In this document: positions 50,570-60,324 of the stretch, in pieces
How the letters are laid out: each line of letters opens with the position of its first letter
How positions within the stretch are numbered: position 1 is the first letter of the stretch
Assembly (NCBI GenBank): GCA_964551445.1
Contig: CAZKCG010000021.1
Span: 1 to 64,000 of the forward strand
Reading direction: 5' to 3'
DNA from: DAOPXV01 sp964551445
Lineage (GTDB): Bacteria; Muiribacteriota; UBA9980
DNA: 64,000 nucleotides
Translations under genes and position numbers: made by a program
The notes under the pieces: model-generated
Told to the model about the DNA's origin: nothing
Databases searched by the model: none
The model's input: the letters and a program-made list of their open reading frames with translations, nothing else

Positions 50570-52741
50570 CTAGCTCATGTTTATTAACCGGGAGTATGCG
50601 CCTTCCGCGTTCTTTAATTCTTCGTGCGTTCCGCGTTCGACTATCTTGCCGTATTCCATTACTATTATTTCATCGCAGTCACGGATCGTTGAAAGCCTGT
50701 GCGCCACGATAACGCAGGTGCATCCGCGCCCTCTGATACATTCGTCGACGAGTTTTTCGGTCTGCGGATCGAGCGCGCTCGTCGCCTCGTCCAGAACCAG
50801 CGTGGTGGGGTTTATCGCAAGAGCTCTGGATATTTCAAGCCGCTGCCTCTGTCCGCCGCTGAAATTTTTACCGCCTTCTTCAACATTCGAGTCATAAGAA
50901 GAATGGCGCGTAACGAGATCTTCGTGGATGGAGGCGTCTTTCGCGGCGCGTATGACCTCGCTCGCAGGAATGGTCTCATCCCATAAAGTTATGTTTTCAG
51001 TTATCGTTCCGTTAAATATGGTTATGTCCTGATCGACCATGGCCACGGAGTTTGTAACAATAGTGTTCGGGATCTCATTTCGCGTTTTGCCGTCAAAAAG
51101 TATCTCGCCCGACCACGGTTCGTAAAGGCCCGAGACCAGCTTCGCGACGGTCGATTTACCCGAGCCCGAGCTTCCGACGAGAGCGACGCGCATTCCGGGC
51201 AGAAGTTTCAAATTGAAATTTTCGATAAGCGGCGCTTCAAGACGGCTGTAACCGAACGTCACGCCGCGTAATTCAATGTGGCCGCTGAGCTTGGCGGTAT
51301 TTGAAGCCGAGATATTATCCTCATCTTTAAAACGTTTGTCCCGGGGATAGTTTGAAACGTCGTCAAGCCTGTTCATGCTGCCTTCGAGCTCCTGAAGCGA
51401 AGAACCGAGGCTCAAAAGGGTATTTACCGGTCCGATAAAACTCGACATAAGGCTTTGAAACGCCACGAGCATACCCATGGTTATCTGGCCTTCCATGACC
51501 TTGAAGCCGCCTATGCCAAGTATCAGGGCATTGTTTATCGTACTCAAAAGCGGAGGCAGATTCGAAAGTATCTGGTTTGAAGACTGCATATCCTGTTCGG
51601 CGCAGACGACATTCGCGTGAAGCCCGGCCCATCTGGCGAAAAAGTCCGATTCCGCGCCGGAAGCTTTGAGCGTTTCGATTATTGAAAGCCCGCTCATGGC
51701 GTCGCTGTAAAATTTACCGTTTGTCTGAAGCATTTTCTGGTTCTGGTCTACGCGCTGCCTTGATACGATCTTCAGCGTGATAATATTTAAAAGCGCTATC
51801 GTTACTCCGACGAGCGTAAGCGTTACGTCATATTGAAACATAAGCGCCGCGTAAAAAATAATAAGCACGCAATTTAGCGCGTTGGTCGCGAGCTGGCCGG
51901 ATAAAAGCGAAGCTACCTGTTCGTTCGAACTTAACCGGGAACTCAGATCGCCCGCGTACCGCTGCGCGAAAAATTCGACGGGAAGGTGAAGGACATGCCA
52001 GAAAAATTTCGATGACGTGGTGATGGCGAGTTTTATTTCGAGCATGGCCAGATAGTGCTGCTGAAGGGCCGTGAGTATAGCCCGAAGTATGGCGGTCACG
52101 GTCATTCCTATTAAAAGCGGCCTGAGCCATCCTTCCATTTTTCCGATGAGTATGTTGTCGATGAAGACCTTTGAAAAGATCGGAATAACAAGTCCGGGTA
52201 TGACAAGGAAAAGTCCGGCCAGTATCGAATATGTGAGCGCCAGTTTCGCGCCGGGCAGCCTCTTTAAAAGCGCGGCCATCATTCTTTTCGGGTTGCCGCC
52301 TTTTTTGAAACCGGCGGTTTTCTGAAACGTTAAGACTATTCCTGTATATGATTCGTTAAATTCTTCTTCTGTGACGGTGCGCGGGCCTTCGGCGGGATCG
52401 TTCAAATATACTTTGCCGCCGCTAAATCCTTCCAGAACGAGAAAGTGATTGAAGTTCCAGTGAATTATCGCCGGCACCGGAACGTTTCTCAGAAGCTGCG
52501 ACTCATATTTATAGCCTTTCGCTTCCATATTATAACCGCGGGCCGCTTTTAAAACGTTGCTGGCCTTGCTGCCGTCTCTTGAAACGCCGCATTTAGCGCG
52601 CAGCTCTTCGAGCGTGATATAAAGGCCGTAATATCCGAGAACTATACCCAGAGCGGCGGCCCCGCACTCGACGGCTTCCATCTGTATCAGGGTCGGAGTT
52701 TTAACGCGTTTGTATGTTTTTTTTGTTTCGGTCGGAGCCAT
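50570..52741 (-). CDS. NHLM-type ABC exporter with C39 double-glycine peptidase
   Basis: 723 residues. N-terminal C39 peptidase (about 12-145) with catalytic Cys26 (AVECGAAALG), His99 (NHFLVLEG) and Asp115 (LNDPAEGP). A six-helix membrane domain (about 165-450) and ATPase follow, with Walker A GSSGSGKST, signature FSGGQRQR, Walker B TLVLDEATSALD. Such proteins cut leaders after Gly-Gly and export the core. The precursor at 61355-61618 has a matching LAAGG site. All three catalytic residues and ATPase motifs are intact, so the enzyme should be active. Confidence 0.92.
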   Translation of the reverse strand: MAPTETKKTYKRVKTPTLIQMEAVECGAAALGIVLGYYGLYITLEELRAKCGVSRDGSKASNVLKAARGYNMEAKGYKYESQLLRNVPVPAIIHWNFNHFLVLEGFSGGKVYLNDPAEGPRTVTEEEFNESYTGIVLTFQKTAGFKKGGNPKRMMAALLKRLPGAKLALTYSILAGLFLVIPGLVIPIFSKVFIDNILIGKMEGWLRPLLIGMTVTAILRAILTALQQHYLAMLEIKLAITTSSKFFWHVLHLPVEFFAQRYAGDLSSRLSSNEQVASLLSGQLATNALNCVLIIFYAALMFQYDVTLTLVGVTIALLNIITLKIVSRQRVDQNQKMLQTNGKFYSDAMSGLSIIETLKASGAESDFFARWAGLHANVVCAEQDMQSSNQILSNLPPLLSTINNALILGIGGFKVMEGQITMGMLVAFQSLMSSFIGPVNTLLSLGSSLQELEGSMNRLDDVSNYPRDKRFKDEDNISASNTAKLSGHIELRGVTFGYSRLEAPLIENFNLKLLPGMRVALVGSSGSGKSTVAKLVSGLYEPWSGEILFDGKTRNEIPNTIVTNSVAMVDQDITIFNGTITENITLWDETIPASEVIRAAKDASIHEDLVTRHSSYDSNVEEGGKNFSGGQRQRLEISRALAINPTTLVLDEATSALDPQTEKLVDECIRGRGCTCVIVAHRLSTIRDCDEIIVMEYGKIVERGTHEELKNAEGAYSRLINMS

Positions 52742-52828
52742 ATTAATTCCGTTTCAAATAAAAATTTATTTTAAAATGCAACAAGCGGACGGGCGCGAGA
52801 AAAGTGATCCCATCTAAAGTTAACATGA

Positions 52829-54091
52829 TCAATAGATCCCGGTCCAGTTGCGTAAAAGCGGTATCACGAGATTGATGGGCCTTTCGCTCTTATGGGTTAT
52901 CATCGTTTCACACAGCGTTCCGCTTTGTATCGACATGGGCGGGCCTTCCCTGGTTGACCATTTGAACCTGCTTTTGGTCGAGGGATCGGTTATCAGGTCA
53001 ACGTAAACTTCCGTCATCGCTCCCGCCTTTGTAAGTTCGGAGACGAGCTGTTCGTTCCCCAGAAGATCCATGATCTGAGCCTGCGTGGCGGGATATTCGG
53101 AAACCGAAACGACCTTTCCGAGCATGAAGCCGAATTCCTCTTTTTTAACTATTGTAGGAGATATCTGAACGTCCATTCCGGCGTGAATGAGTTTTCCGTC
53201 GGTGACCGGGATGTAAACGATGGCTTCAAGGTCTTTTATCTGTTTTCCGACAAGTTCAATGCTTGCTATGGTTTCGCCGGGCTGAAGAGTTCTTCCTATC
53301 GAGGACATAATATTGACCACTCTTCCGGTATAAGGGCTCGTGACTTTGGAACCGCTTTCGTATTTGCTTTGAAGCTGATTGAGCTGGTCGGTCATATCAC
53401 TGATCTGGCTGTTTATCTGGAACAGCTCCTGGCTTCTGGATTTATCGGTATCCACCTGTTTTACGTCAAGGCCCTTCAACTGGTTCATGCTTGAGAGGAT
53501 CGCATCTTCGGCGCCGTTTATCTGCTGCTGAGTGTTTAAAACGGTGTCCTTCGTTATAAGCCCTTTCTGTAAAAGAGATCTTTGATTTTCTATTTTTTCC
53601 TTCAAAAAACCAAGCGTGTTTTTGTTCGCTTTTATTGTTTCGTTCAATTGTTTTATTTGATCATCGATATATTCTTTTTGTTTTTTTGCGCTGTCGGTAT
53701 CAAATGATAAGCTTTTTTCTTTTTGCTCGTTGAGATTTTTGAGTTTTTCTTTCTGTTCCGCTATCTGTTCCAATATGTCTTTCTGATTTACCCTGGCTAT
53801 GACCTCTCCGTTATGTACCATATCGCCGACGCTGACTTTGAGATCGACGAGTTTTCCGCCTGAACCATGACTGATGTTGAATAAACCGCCGGTTTTTATT
53901 AAAATGCCGGTGCCGGTGACCTTATAAGATATAGTGCCGAATATACCCCAGAACACGCCTGCCGTGATCGCGAGCCCAATGGCGAGTAACGCCAGCCAGC
54001 CCCTCGCCTTTGTTATAACTATGAGCTTATCGAGCTGATCAGGCGTTGAAAGTTTTTCAAGGGCGCTCTTTCGAAAAAGACCTTCCTGCAT
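52829..54091 (-). CDS. HlyD-family membrane fusion protein of the peptide exporter
   Basis: 420 residues. A single N-terminal membrane helix (about 35-55) precedes a lipoyl/barrel half (GGKLVDLKVSVGDMVHNGEVIARV), a long coiled coil (about 110-260; EQIAEQKEKLKNLNEQKEK) and a second half with SKVTSPYTGRVVNI. This matches the HlyD-type adaptors of NHLM bacteriocin systems, which bridge the inner-membrane ABC protein and an outer-membrane channel. GGTGA sits eight bases before ATG 54091. It lies between the C39 exporter and the binding lipoprotein in one operon. Confidence 0.88.
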   Translation of the reverse strand: MQEGLFRKSALEKLSTPDQLDKLIVITKARGWLALLAIGLAITAGVFWGIFGTISYKVTGTGILIKTGGLFNISHGSGGKLVDLKVSVGDMVHNGEVIARVNQKDILEQIAEQKEKLKNLNEQKEKSLSFDTDSAKKQKEYIDDQIKQLNETIKANKNTLGFLKEKIENQRSLLQKGLITKDTVLNTQQQINGAEDAILSSMNQLKGLDVKQVDTDKSRSQELFQINSQISDMTDQLNQLQSKYESGSKVTSPYTGRVVNIMSSIGRTLQPGETIASIELVGKQIKDLEAIVYIPVTDGKLIHAGMDVQISPTIVKKEEFGFMLGKVVSVSEYPATQAQIMDLLGNEQLVSELTKAGAMTEVYVDLITDPSTKSRFKWSTREGPPMSIQSGTLCETMITHKSERPINLVIPLLRNWTGIY

Positions 54092-54108
54092 TTTATATCA
54101 CCGGCTTT

Positions 54109-55320
54109 CTAATGATTGATAACGGTTTTTTTCATGATAGTGTTTTCTTCGGTTTTATCGATATACACGAATTTGCGGTCGCGAATGATCTTAATAATGA
54201 TGTTTTTACCTATGGCGTTTCCGCGCCGGTCAAAATTAAACGATCCGGTCGCTCCCGGCTCGTTCTTAAAACTTCTCATGGCCGCGGCTATTTTTTGAGG
54301 TTCGGGGCTTCCCGCTTTTTTAACCGCTTCTGCGAATAATTTCAGGGAGTCATAACCGAGCGCCGCCAGGCTGTCGGGATGCGTTTTATATTTTTTTTCA
54401 AAATTTTGTCTGAATTCACAGGCTGCCGTGTCGAATGCCGAGTGTGAAAAGAAAGCGGGCAATATTATATTTTCTGAATATTTTTTATCGAGCTCTAAAA
54501 GTTTCGTGGAATTCATGGCGTCGCCGCAAACTATTGGAACTAAGATCCCTTCATCGCGTATGCTTTTCAAAAAATTGGCCCCGTTATTGATGTCGCCGAA
54601 AAAAAGGATGCAGTCATATTCGAACTGTTTCCACTGTTCGGTTATGCTTTTAAATTCCTGCGGCGTTCCGACCATGTAGGATTTCCGGTCCACGACGCTT
54701 ATGGAGTTTTTAATGCAGCTGTCCTCGCATGCGTTCGCAAGGCCCAGTCCGTAATCGTTTCTGACATAGCAGATCATGATCTTTTTACAGCCGTTCGCGT
54801 TGATCAAATCTACCAGGCGCGCCGCTATTTCGGTTCCATTCGAGATCGTTCTAAATAATAGATCGTAGCCGTTCTTGTTGTAATTAGGTGAAGTGGAAGC
54901 GGGATTTATGAGCAGGATCCCCGCGGAGTTATAAATGTTGGAAGCCGGAATTGTAACGTATGAATCGTAATGTCCGATAACCGCCACAATATTAAGATCT
55001 GCGCTAAGTTCGTCGGCGATCACCATCCCCTTTGTGACCGATGATTCGTCGTCTTTTTTTATAAGAGCGATCTTACGGCCCAAAACGCCGCCGGATAAAT
55101 TTATCTCGTCGGACGCCAGGTCGACGCCTTTTGAAAAAGAGGAGTATTCAGGCTCTGAAGGCCATACAACGGCAACGCTTATATCGCCGCGGCTATCGCG
55201 CGCGCGTTCGGCTCTTAATTTATCAACGGGTTTATTAAGGTCGCATCCGGAAAGCATGGTAAGTGAAATAGCTGAAATTAAAAAAAACATTTTTAAATGT
55301 TTGATAAGTTTATATTCCAT
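54109..55320 (-). CDS. LivJ-like (Peripla_BP_6) substrate-binding lipoprotein in the exporter operon
   Basis: 403 residues. Signal with lipobox L-S-G-Cys26, so lipid anchored. The mature protein has the branched-chain amino acid receptor fold pattern: VAVVWPSEPEYSSFSKGVDL, ADELSADLNIVAVIGHYDSY and NPASTSPNYNKNGYDLLFRT. No LivHMGF transporter genes are nearby. Its start overlaps the stop of the TolC gene by one base, and the HlyD gene follows after 17 bases, so it is embedded in the export operon. It could sense a signal, bind the exported peptide, or contribute to self-protection; none is shown. Confidence 0.85.
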   Translation of the reverse strand: MEYKLIKHLKMFFLISAISLTMLSGCDLNKPVDKLRAERARDSRGDISVAVVWPSEPEYSSFSKGVDLASDEINLSGGVLGRKIALIKKDDESSVTKGMVIADELSADLNIVAVIGHYDSYVTIPASNIYNSAGILLINPASTSPNYNKNGYDLLFRTISNGTEIAARLVDLINANGCKKIMICYVRNDYGLGLANACEDSCIKNSISVVDRKSYMVGTPQEFKSITEQWKQFEYDCILFFGDINNGANFLKSIRDEGILVPIVCGDAMNSTKLLELDKKYSENIILPAFFSHSAFDTAACEFRQNFEKKYKTHPDSLAALGYDSLKLFAEAVKKAGSPEPQKIAAAMRSFKNEPGATGSFNFDRRGNAIGKNIIIKIIRDRKFVYIDKTEENTIMKKTVINH

Positions 55321-56939
55321 TACTTTTTATCAACACCTTTTAAATCCGGCAAAGTGATAAGATCTTCCATTTCAATGACGCACTCGCTCGTTCCAAGCGC
55401 TCCGAGAATTCCCATATCATAGCGGAGTTTTGAAAGGGCGTTCGAATATTCATAAAGCGCTCCGGCGCGGCTCATTTCGGCCTGAGTAAGACGGCTTTCT
55501 ATGTTTATGATGTCCATTACGGTCGACATTCCCATTGTGCGCTTTTCTTTTTCGTTTTGAAGGGCTTTTTCATAAAGTTTATCCGATTCGCTGAGCAGAT
55601 GATAACGGCTGATAACGTTTATTATATCATCGACGTCGGTTTGAACGTTAAGCGAAATGGTTCTTGCAAGATCTCTGGTTTTGGTCATCGATTGGCTCAT
55701 AAAAGCCTCTTGTTTTGATATTTCCGCTTTCGCGGAATTGTTGTCGACCGGGAATGAATAGCTCATGGTCGCGCTTACGCTCGCTCCGGGAATATTATTT
55801 GAGATCGATGATACTACGGCGTCTATTCCTTTTTTTTCTTTAAGGCCGTTGTAACCTATTGAAAATTGAAGATCTTTTTGAGGTTTAAGATTATCTTTTA
55901 TGGACGGCAATAAGTAATCAAACGATCGAATGCGTTTTTCCGCCGCCTTATAGTCCTTACGGTTTAAAAGTGCCTGATCTATAAATACCGCGGCGGGGAG
56001 TGAAACTTCCCGGCTTGAAAGTTTTATGATCTCGTCCGGGAAATCATTGGCCGGCGTTCCTATAATTGAGCCGGCGGGGAGGCCGATAGCGTTTAACAGA
56101 GCTGATCTTGCCTGGACAAGCGTGTTTTGGGCCTTGGAAGTGTCTGCTTTGCGCTGATTCAGGTCGGCCACAATTTGGTCGAGATCGGCGGCCGGCGTTT
56201 CCTGGCTTTCGACAAGCGTTCTCATGTCTTCAAGCAGTTTTTCGGAACGCTTCTGGGAGTCTTTAAGTATCTGGAGGGATCTGAATGAGTAAACATAGTT
56301 CCAATAGGCGGAGCAGGTGTTGTAAATGCTTTGAGAAATGGTTTGGAGTTTATCAAGCTCCGTGGCGTCTAACTCTATCTGCGCCATTTTTTCCGACGCG
56401 GTGTTGACAAGAACGCTTTTACCGCGTCCGAGAGGTTTCGTGACCACAAATTGTATCTTTCCGCTCGTGCTCGGCGTTAAACCCGAAGTGTTGGCCTCGG
56501 TTGAAGTAACGCTGATGCCCGGCGTGATCGTTATTCCGTTTCTAAAGCGCTTTTGATAATTTGTGCTGTAAACCATGCTTCCCTGGCTGATTTTTGTGAT
56601 GTCGCTTCCGGCGTTTCTATAACCGTTTTTCTGTATTTCCGGCATGGGAATATAATCATGGGACCTCGCGAACGACGCGTTGATAGTTCTGTCAAAAGCG
56701 CTTTTGGCCGATCGGACGCCTGCTCTGGCCATTTCCTGCTGCATTTCATATATCTTGATGTTCGGATTATTTTGTATCGTAAGTTTCACCGCTTCAACAA
56801 GCGATATTTCGTTAGAACCGCGATCGGCAAGAGTGTTCGTAGAATTATTCAGATCCAGTGAAAAGCATAAAGCGGGACAACAAAAAAGAAAAAAAACTAT
56901 CAACAATGGGCAAATTTGATGACATTTCAATTTAAACAT
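55320..56939 (-). CDS. TolC-family outer-membrane efflux protein
   Basis: 539 residues with a Sec signal peptide (hydrophobic 10-27). It has the OEP repeat pattern: EAVKLTIQNNPNIKIYEMQQ near the N-terminus, long helices rich in Gln/Ala/Leu (QMAQIELDATELDKLQTISQ-like), and a second OEP copy from about 320 ending with ALSKLRYDMGIL. It forms the outer-membrane duct for the HlyD/ABC exporter encoded downstream. It confirms a diderm cell envelope. Located 71 bases after the LanM stop, one operon. Confidence 0.88.
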   Translation of the reverse strand: MFKLKCHQICPLLIVFFLFCCPALCFSLDLNNSTNTLADRGSNEISLVEAVKLTIQNNPNIKIYEMQQEMARAGVRSAKSAFDRTINASFARSHDYIPMPEIQKNGYRNAGSDITKISQGSMVYSTNYQKRFRNGITITPGISVTSTEANTSGLTPSTSGKIQFVVTKPLGRGKSVLVNTASEKMAQIELDATELDKLQTISQSIYNTCSAYWNYVYSFRSLQILKDSQKRSEKLLEDMRTLVESQETPAADLDQIVADLNQRKADTSKAQNTLVQARSALLNAIGLPAGSIIGTPANDFPDEIIKLSSREVSLPAAVFIDQALLNRKDYKAAEKRIRSFDYLLPSIKDNLKPQKDLQFSIGYNGLKEKKGIDAVVSSISNNIPGASVSATMSYSFPVDNNSAKAEISKQEAFMSQSMTKTRDLARTISLNVQTDVDDIINVISRYHLLSESDKLYEKALQNEKEKRTMGMSTVMDIINIESRLTQAEMSRAGALYEYSNALSKLRYDMGILGALGTSECVIEMEDLITLPDLKGVDKK

Positions 56940-57010
56940 TTTCCGTCCCCCGCAAGTTGATTATTTTAATGCATTTTATATTAACTTAACTGTAAAGTCA
57001 ATAGTAAAAT

Positions 57011-60000
57011 TCACCGCTTAACTTCCGGCGCGAGCACCGTTAAAATCTTTTCCGGCGCCGCCATCCTGAGAGCGGTGTAACCTATCCCTGAAAGCCCGGT
57101 GAAAAGACCCGGCGTGAAAACGGTCCTTGTGTCGTCAACGGAGAAAGTATATTTTCCGCGAGCTTCCGCGCGGGATATTACGAAGGACATCTGCCGCCCC
57201 GCTTCAGATATCAGCTCCGGTTTTTCGAGTTTCCGCGAAGCTTCGATGAGAAAATCTATCCTTCCGGCGTACCCGCAGCACAGATGGTCGCGCGCGCCCG
57301 GAAAATCCCTGAAATTCTCGGTGAATGATACTGCGTTCCCGATGTCTTTTTTTATTTCGTCGTTATCGATTATATTGAGAGTAGCGAGCCTTGCCATGCC
57401 GATCCCCGGAGCTCCGGAACACCAGCCGCCCATATAGGCTGTCTCGCCGGGCGCAAGATCCCGGTTGATCCTGAAATCAGGCCAGTTGCACTGCGATTGA
57501 ACAAAGCATGTTTTTTCATAATCGACAGCAGCCACAGCCGCTTCCTTGAAAGAGCCGTTACCTGTGAGGCCGTATAATTTCAATAACGCCGCCGCGTAAC
57601 CCGCCGAGCCGTGAGCGAAGCCGGTAAGCGGTTTATAAGCGTGGCTCGAAGGCCAGAGTTTTCTTTTCTCGAAATCGAACCTGCTGTTCAACAGATGATG
57701 TCCGCATTTATCGGCGAATTCGATAAGCCGGCCGTCCCCGTGAACTTCATTGAACGCGAGCGCGGTCATTAAACCGCCGGCTGCGCCGCCGATGATATCA
57801 AATACCGGATCTTTTTCGATCGCCTTTACCGATAGCAACGCAAGTCCCTTTCTGGCAGTGACGCATAACTTTTCTTCCGCCATGTAGAATCCGGCGTTAT
57901 ATAAAGCCGTAAGCGCCCCCATGAATCCGCCGGCGTATCCGACCGAAACGCTTTCGGACATTTCGGCGGCTTTTTTATTTTCGATAAGTTCTTCCAGTTC
58001 CGAAAAACAATTTAACGCGAGGCCGTGATGGGTCTTATCCCCCGAGGCGTGTTCATACGCGGCCAGGAAAAGGCCGATGCCGGCGGTGCCTTCATAAAGC
58101 GTGTAATCGACGGGCCCAATATAGCTGTGATTTTTGACCGGATCGAATTTAATGGTAAGCCATTGAGGCTTTCCGCTTCTGATAACGGAACGATCGGCGA
58201 TATTTTTCGCGATCCTTCCCGCTTCTTCCAGATATTGTCCGGCCGCGAGCGCCGGGGCCGGTCTGTTTTCTTCTCCGGTTTTTCGGGTAACGGCGGCCGT
58301 AACTTTCTGGTCTTTCGGATATCTGCACGAGATGGAGGCCTCTATGAGATCGCATTGAAAACTCATGTCTTCGGCGGAAAGTTTAGCGGCCCTTCTTTCG
58401 GCTTCTTCGATGGCCGTTTTAAGATAATAATCAGGGCAGATCTCGCCGGTGTGGTCGAATATCTGCTCATTCGAAGCGTTGAATTCAAACAGCGGAATAT
58501 TCAAAAATAATAATGAACGCCGCTCGGCGTCGAAGATCTTCCATAATTTTTCGATGTCCTTCGCCGGGACGCCGTTGAGAAAAGATTTGGAGAGGCCTTC
58601 CACTTCGATCGAAAACGCGGCGCCTGAGCGTAAAAGAGAAGGAGATCTGAGCCTGTCGATCATATCGGCGTAAACCTGTGAATTTCTTGGAAGAAATCTC
58701 ATCGTCGTTTCCGAAAAGTGTTTGAGCGGGCCGTTTGCGCCGGTAAATTCAGCGCGGTTATTCGAGACCAGTCCGTAAATATCGCAAAAGCCTTTTATCA
58801 GTTCTTTTTTAAAATTTGAAACGATCATAAGTTCGCCGTTAAAGTGAGCAGCGTTGGGCGAAGGGTTGGTTTTACGGTCTACACGGCCGCGCCTCATCCT
58901 GTCGGTGTTTATATCCAGCCATTCGCGGGTCGAATAGGCCGAGTTGTCGTCCGGAGTGAGCGCGCCGTAATCTCTTGAAACTTCTTTTGAAACAGGCATC
59001 CACATGGGCACGATACAGGTTCTTATAACTGAATCGCCTTCGAGGCTTTCGCATAACTTTTTATGTTCATCCGTAAGTTCTTCATAAGAAAAAGGCCTTA
59101 CAAGCGGGCGCAATATAGTCTCCAGATCGATCAGCACAGGGTACGCCCCCTGCGCGATGAGATTTTCCTGATGAAAATCAGTGCCGCCAAGAATGTAGAT
59201 CAAAGCCAGAATGCCGCCGGCCCGGTAATAAAAATCCGCGGCATCCGCTTTTGAATCGAGCGGATCATTTTCGATATTCTCCGCCCAGCAGCAGTTTTCG
59301 CCTTCGAGATGGACCGGAGTTTTGAACTTGAAATCCGGCGTTTTCGCGCCGCACCATTCGAGCGTTTTTTCCCACAGAAGATCGATCATGGAAGAGCGTG
59401 GTTTGTATAAGAGCTTCAATCCGTGTTCAAATTCATATTTAATAACGCTTTTACCGCCGTTATGCTGGTCCGAGATCCCCGATTCGACGCGGCTGATCCT
59501 CCCTGTTTCTTTGCCGCCGTTAAAGGATTCGCGTATGCGTGAAATATCGTTTTCCATGTCTTTTAAAGCTTTTGCGAAGAAAGAAGACTGCTGTTCGCAA
59601 AAAACGGCTATGAGCCGGGCGGCCACAGGGTAGCGTTTCAAATGTTCGAGCCATCCTCCCGCGAGCATATGTTTCGTGAAGTTGTCATAATCTGAGCGGC
59701 TTCCGGCCGGTATCGATGATATGGAAGGGCTCGCGAACGGCATGAAATCTTTGCACCTTTGAAGGTCGAAGGCCGAAAGCAAAGAAAGGCAGAAATGTTT
59801 TTCGAAGAAATTCAAAAGATAGCGCAGCCATCCGGCGACGGCTGTTTCCATGAATAATTCGGGCGGTTTTTCAGTTTTTTCGAGAAATAATTTATGGCAT
59901 AAAGTTATTAAAGGCAGTAAAGAATGTTGAAAAGGCCGCGGATCTTCTTCGGAAATAACGCCTGCCGGCAGCGTTTTAATTTGGTTCTCATAAGAGAATG

Positions 60001-60304
60001 GGAACTGGCCGGTAAATTCTTCTATAACTTTTATCCATTCAGGGAGAGGTTTTTCATCGTTCCACGAAATTTCGCCCAGCAGCGGTTTTATCTCTTCGAT
60101 ATTTTTCCCGGCTATTTCAAGCCTTCGGGCAAAACCTTCAAATTCAGAATCGGTCGATACCAGCGCTTTCCATCTTTCGAGAAGCTCGTTCGAACTTTCC
60201 GTTATGGTATCGGTGCCGACCGGTATAGCGTATCCGGCCAGCCTCTCGTCAATAAAAGAAGCGTTAGCCGCTAATGCTTTTTTATCTTCAGGCTTTAATT
60301 TCAT
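57011..60304 (-). CDS. lanM: Class II lanthipeptide synthetase LanM (CCG type)
   Basis: 1097 residues. The dehydratase (DUF4135) domain, about 150-640, has an intact kinase-like site: KPRSSMID (near 301), GGTDFHQEN with Asp376/His378/Asn381, and LIDLET with Asp393/Glu395. The LanC-like cyclase, about 690-1090, has barrel motifs YEGTAGIGLF and GFAHGSAGYAA and zinc ligands Cys962 (GGWCSGAPG), Cys1009 and Cys1010 (HLCCGYAG). The CCG triplet, in place of CHG, defines the ProcM-like group known for relaxed substrate choice. The enzyme phosphorylates and dehydrates Ser/Thr and adds Cys thiols. The only precursor nearby has no Cys. It follows the GNAT gene by 20 bases. Confidence 0.93.
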   Translation of the reverse strand: MKLKPEDKKALAANASFIDERLAGYAIPVGTDTITESSNELLERWKALVSTDSEFEGFARRLEIAGKNIEEIKPLLGEISWNDEKPLPEWIKVIEEFTGQFPFSYENQIKTLPAGVISEEDPRPFQHSLLPLITLCHKLFLEKTEKPPELFMETAVAGWLRYLLNFFEKHFCLSLLSAFDLQRCKDFMPFASPSISSIPAGSRSDYDNFTKHMLAGGWLEHLKRYPVAARLIAVFCEQQSSFFAKALKDMENDISRIRESFNGGKETGRISRVESGISDQHNGGKSVIKYEFEHGLKLLYKPRSSMIDLLWEKTLEWCGAKTPDFKFKTPVHLEGENCCWAENIENDPLDSKADAADFYYRAGGILALIYILGGTDFHQENLIAQGAYPVLIDLETILRPLVRPFSYEELTDEHKKLCESLEGDSVIRTCIVPMWMPVSKEVSRDYGALTPDDNSAYSTREWLDINTDRMRRGRVDRKTNPSPNAAHFNGELMIVSNFKKELIKGFCDIYGLVSNNRAEFTGANGPLKHFSETTMRFLPRNSQVYADMIDRLRSPSLLRSGAAFSIEVEGLSKSFLNGVPAKDIEKLWKIFDAERRSLLFLNIPLFEFNASNEQIFDHTGEICPDYYLKTAIEEAERRAAKLSAEDMSFQCDLIEASISCRYPKDQKVTAAVTRKTGEENRPAPALAAGQYLEEAGRIAKNIADRSVIRSGKPQWLTIKFDPVKNHSYIGPVDYTLYEGTAGIGLFLAAYEHASGDKTHHGLALNCFSELEELIENKKAAEMSESVSVGYAGGFMGALTALYNAGFYMAEEKLCVTARKGLALLSVKAIEKDPVFDIIGGAAGGLMTALAFNEVHGDGRLIEFADKCGHHLLNSRFDFEKRKLWPSSHAYKPLTGFAHGSAGYAAALLKLYGLTGNGSFKEAAVAAVDYEKTCFVQSQCNWPDFRINRDLAPGETAYMGGWCSGAPGIGMARLATLNIIDNDEIKKDIGNAVSFTENFRDFPGARDHLCCGYAGRIDFLIEASRKLEKPELISEAGRQMSFVISRAEARGKYTFSVDDTRTVFTPGLFTGLSGIGYTALRMAAPEKILTVLAPEVKR

Positions 60305-60324
60305 GATTATTTTTTTATTCCTTT

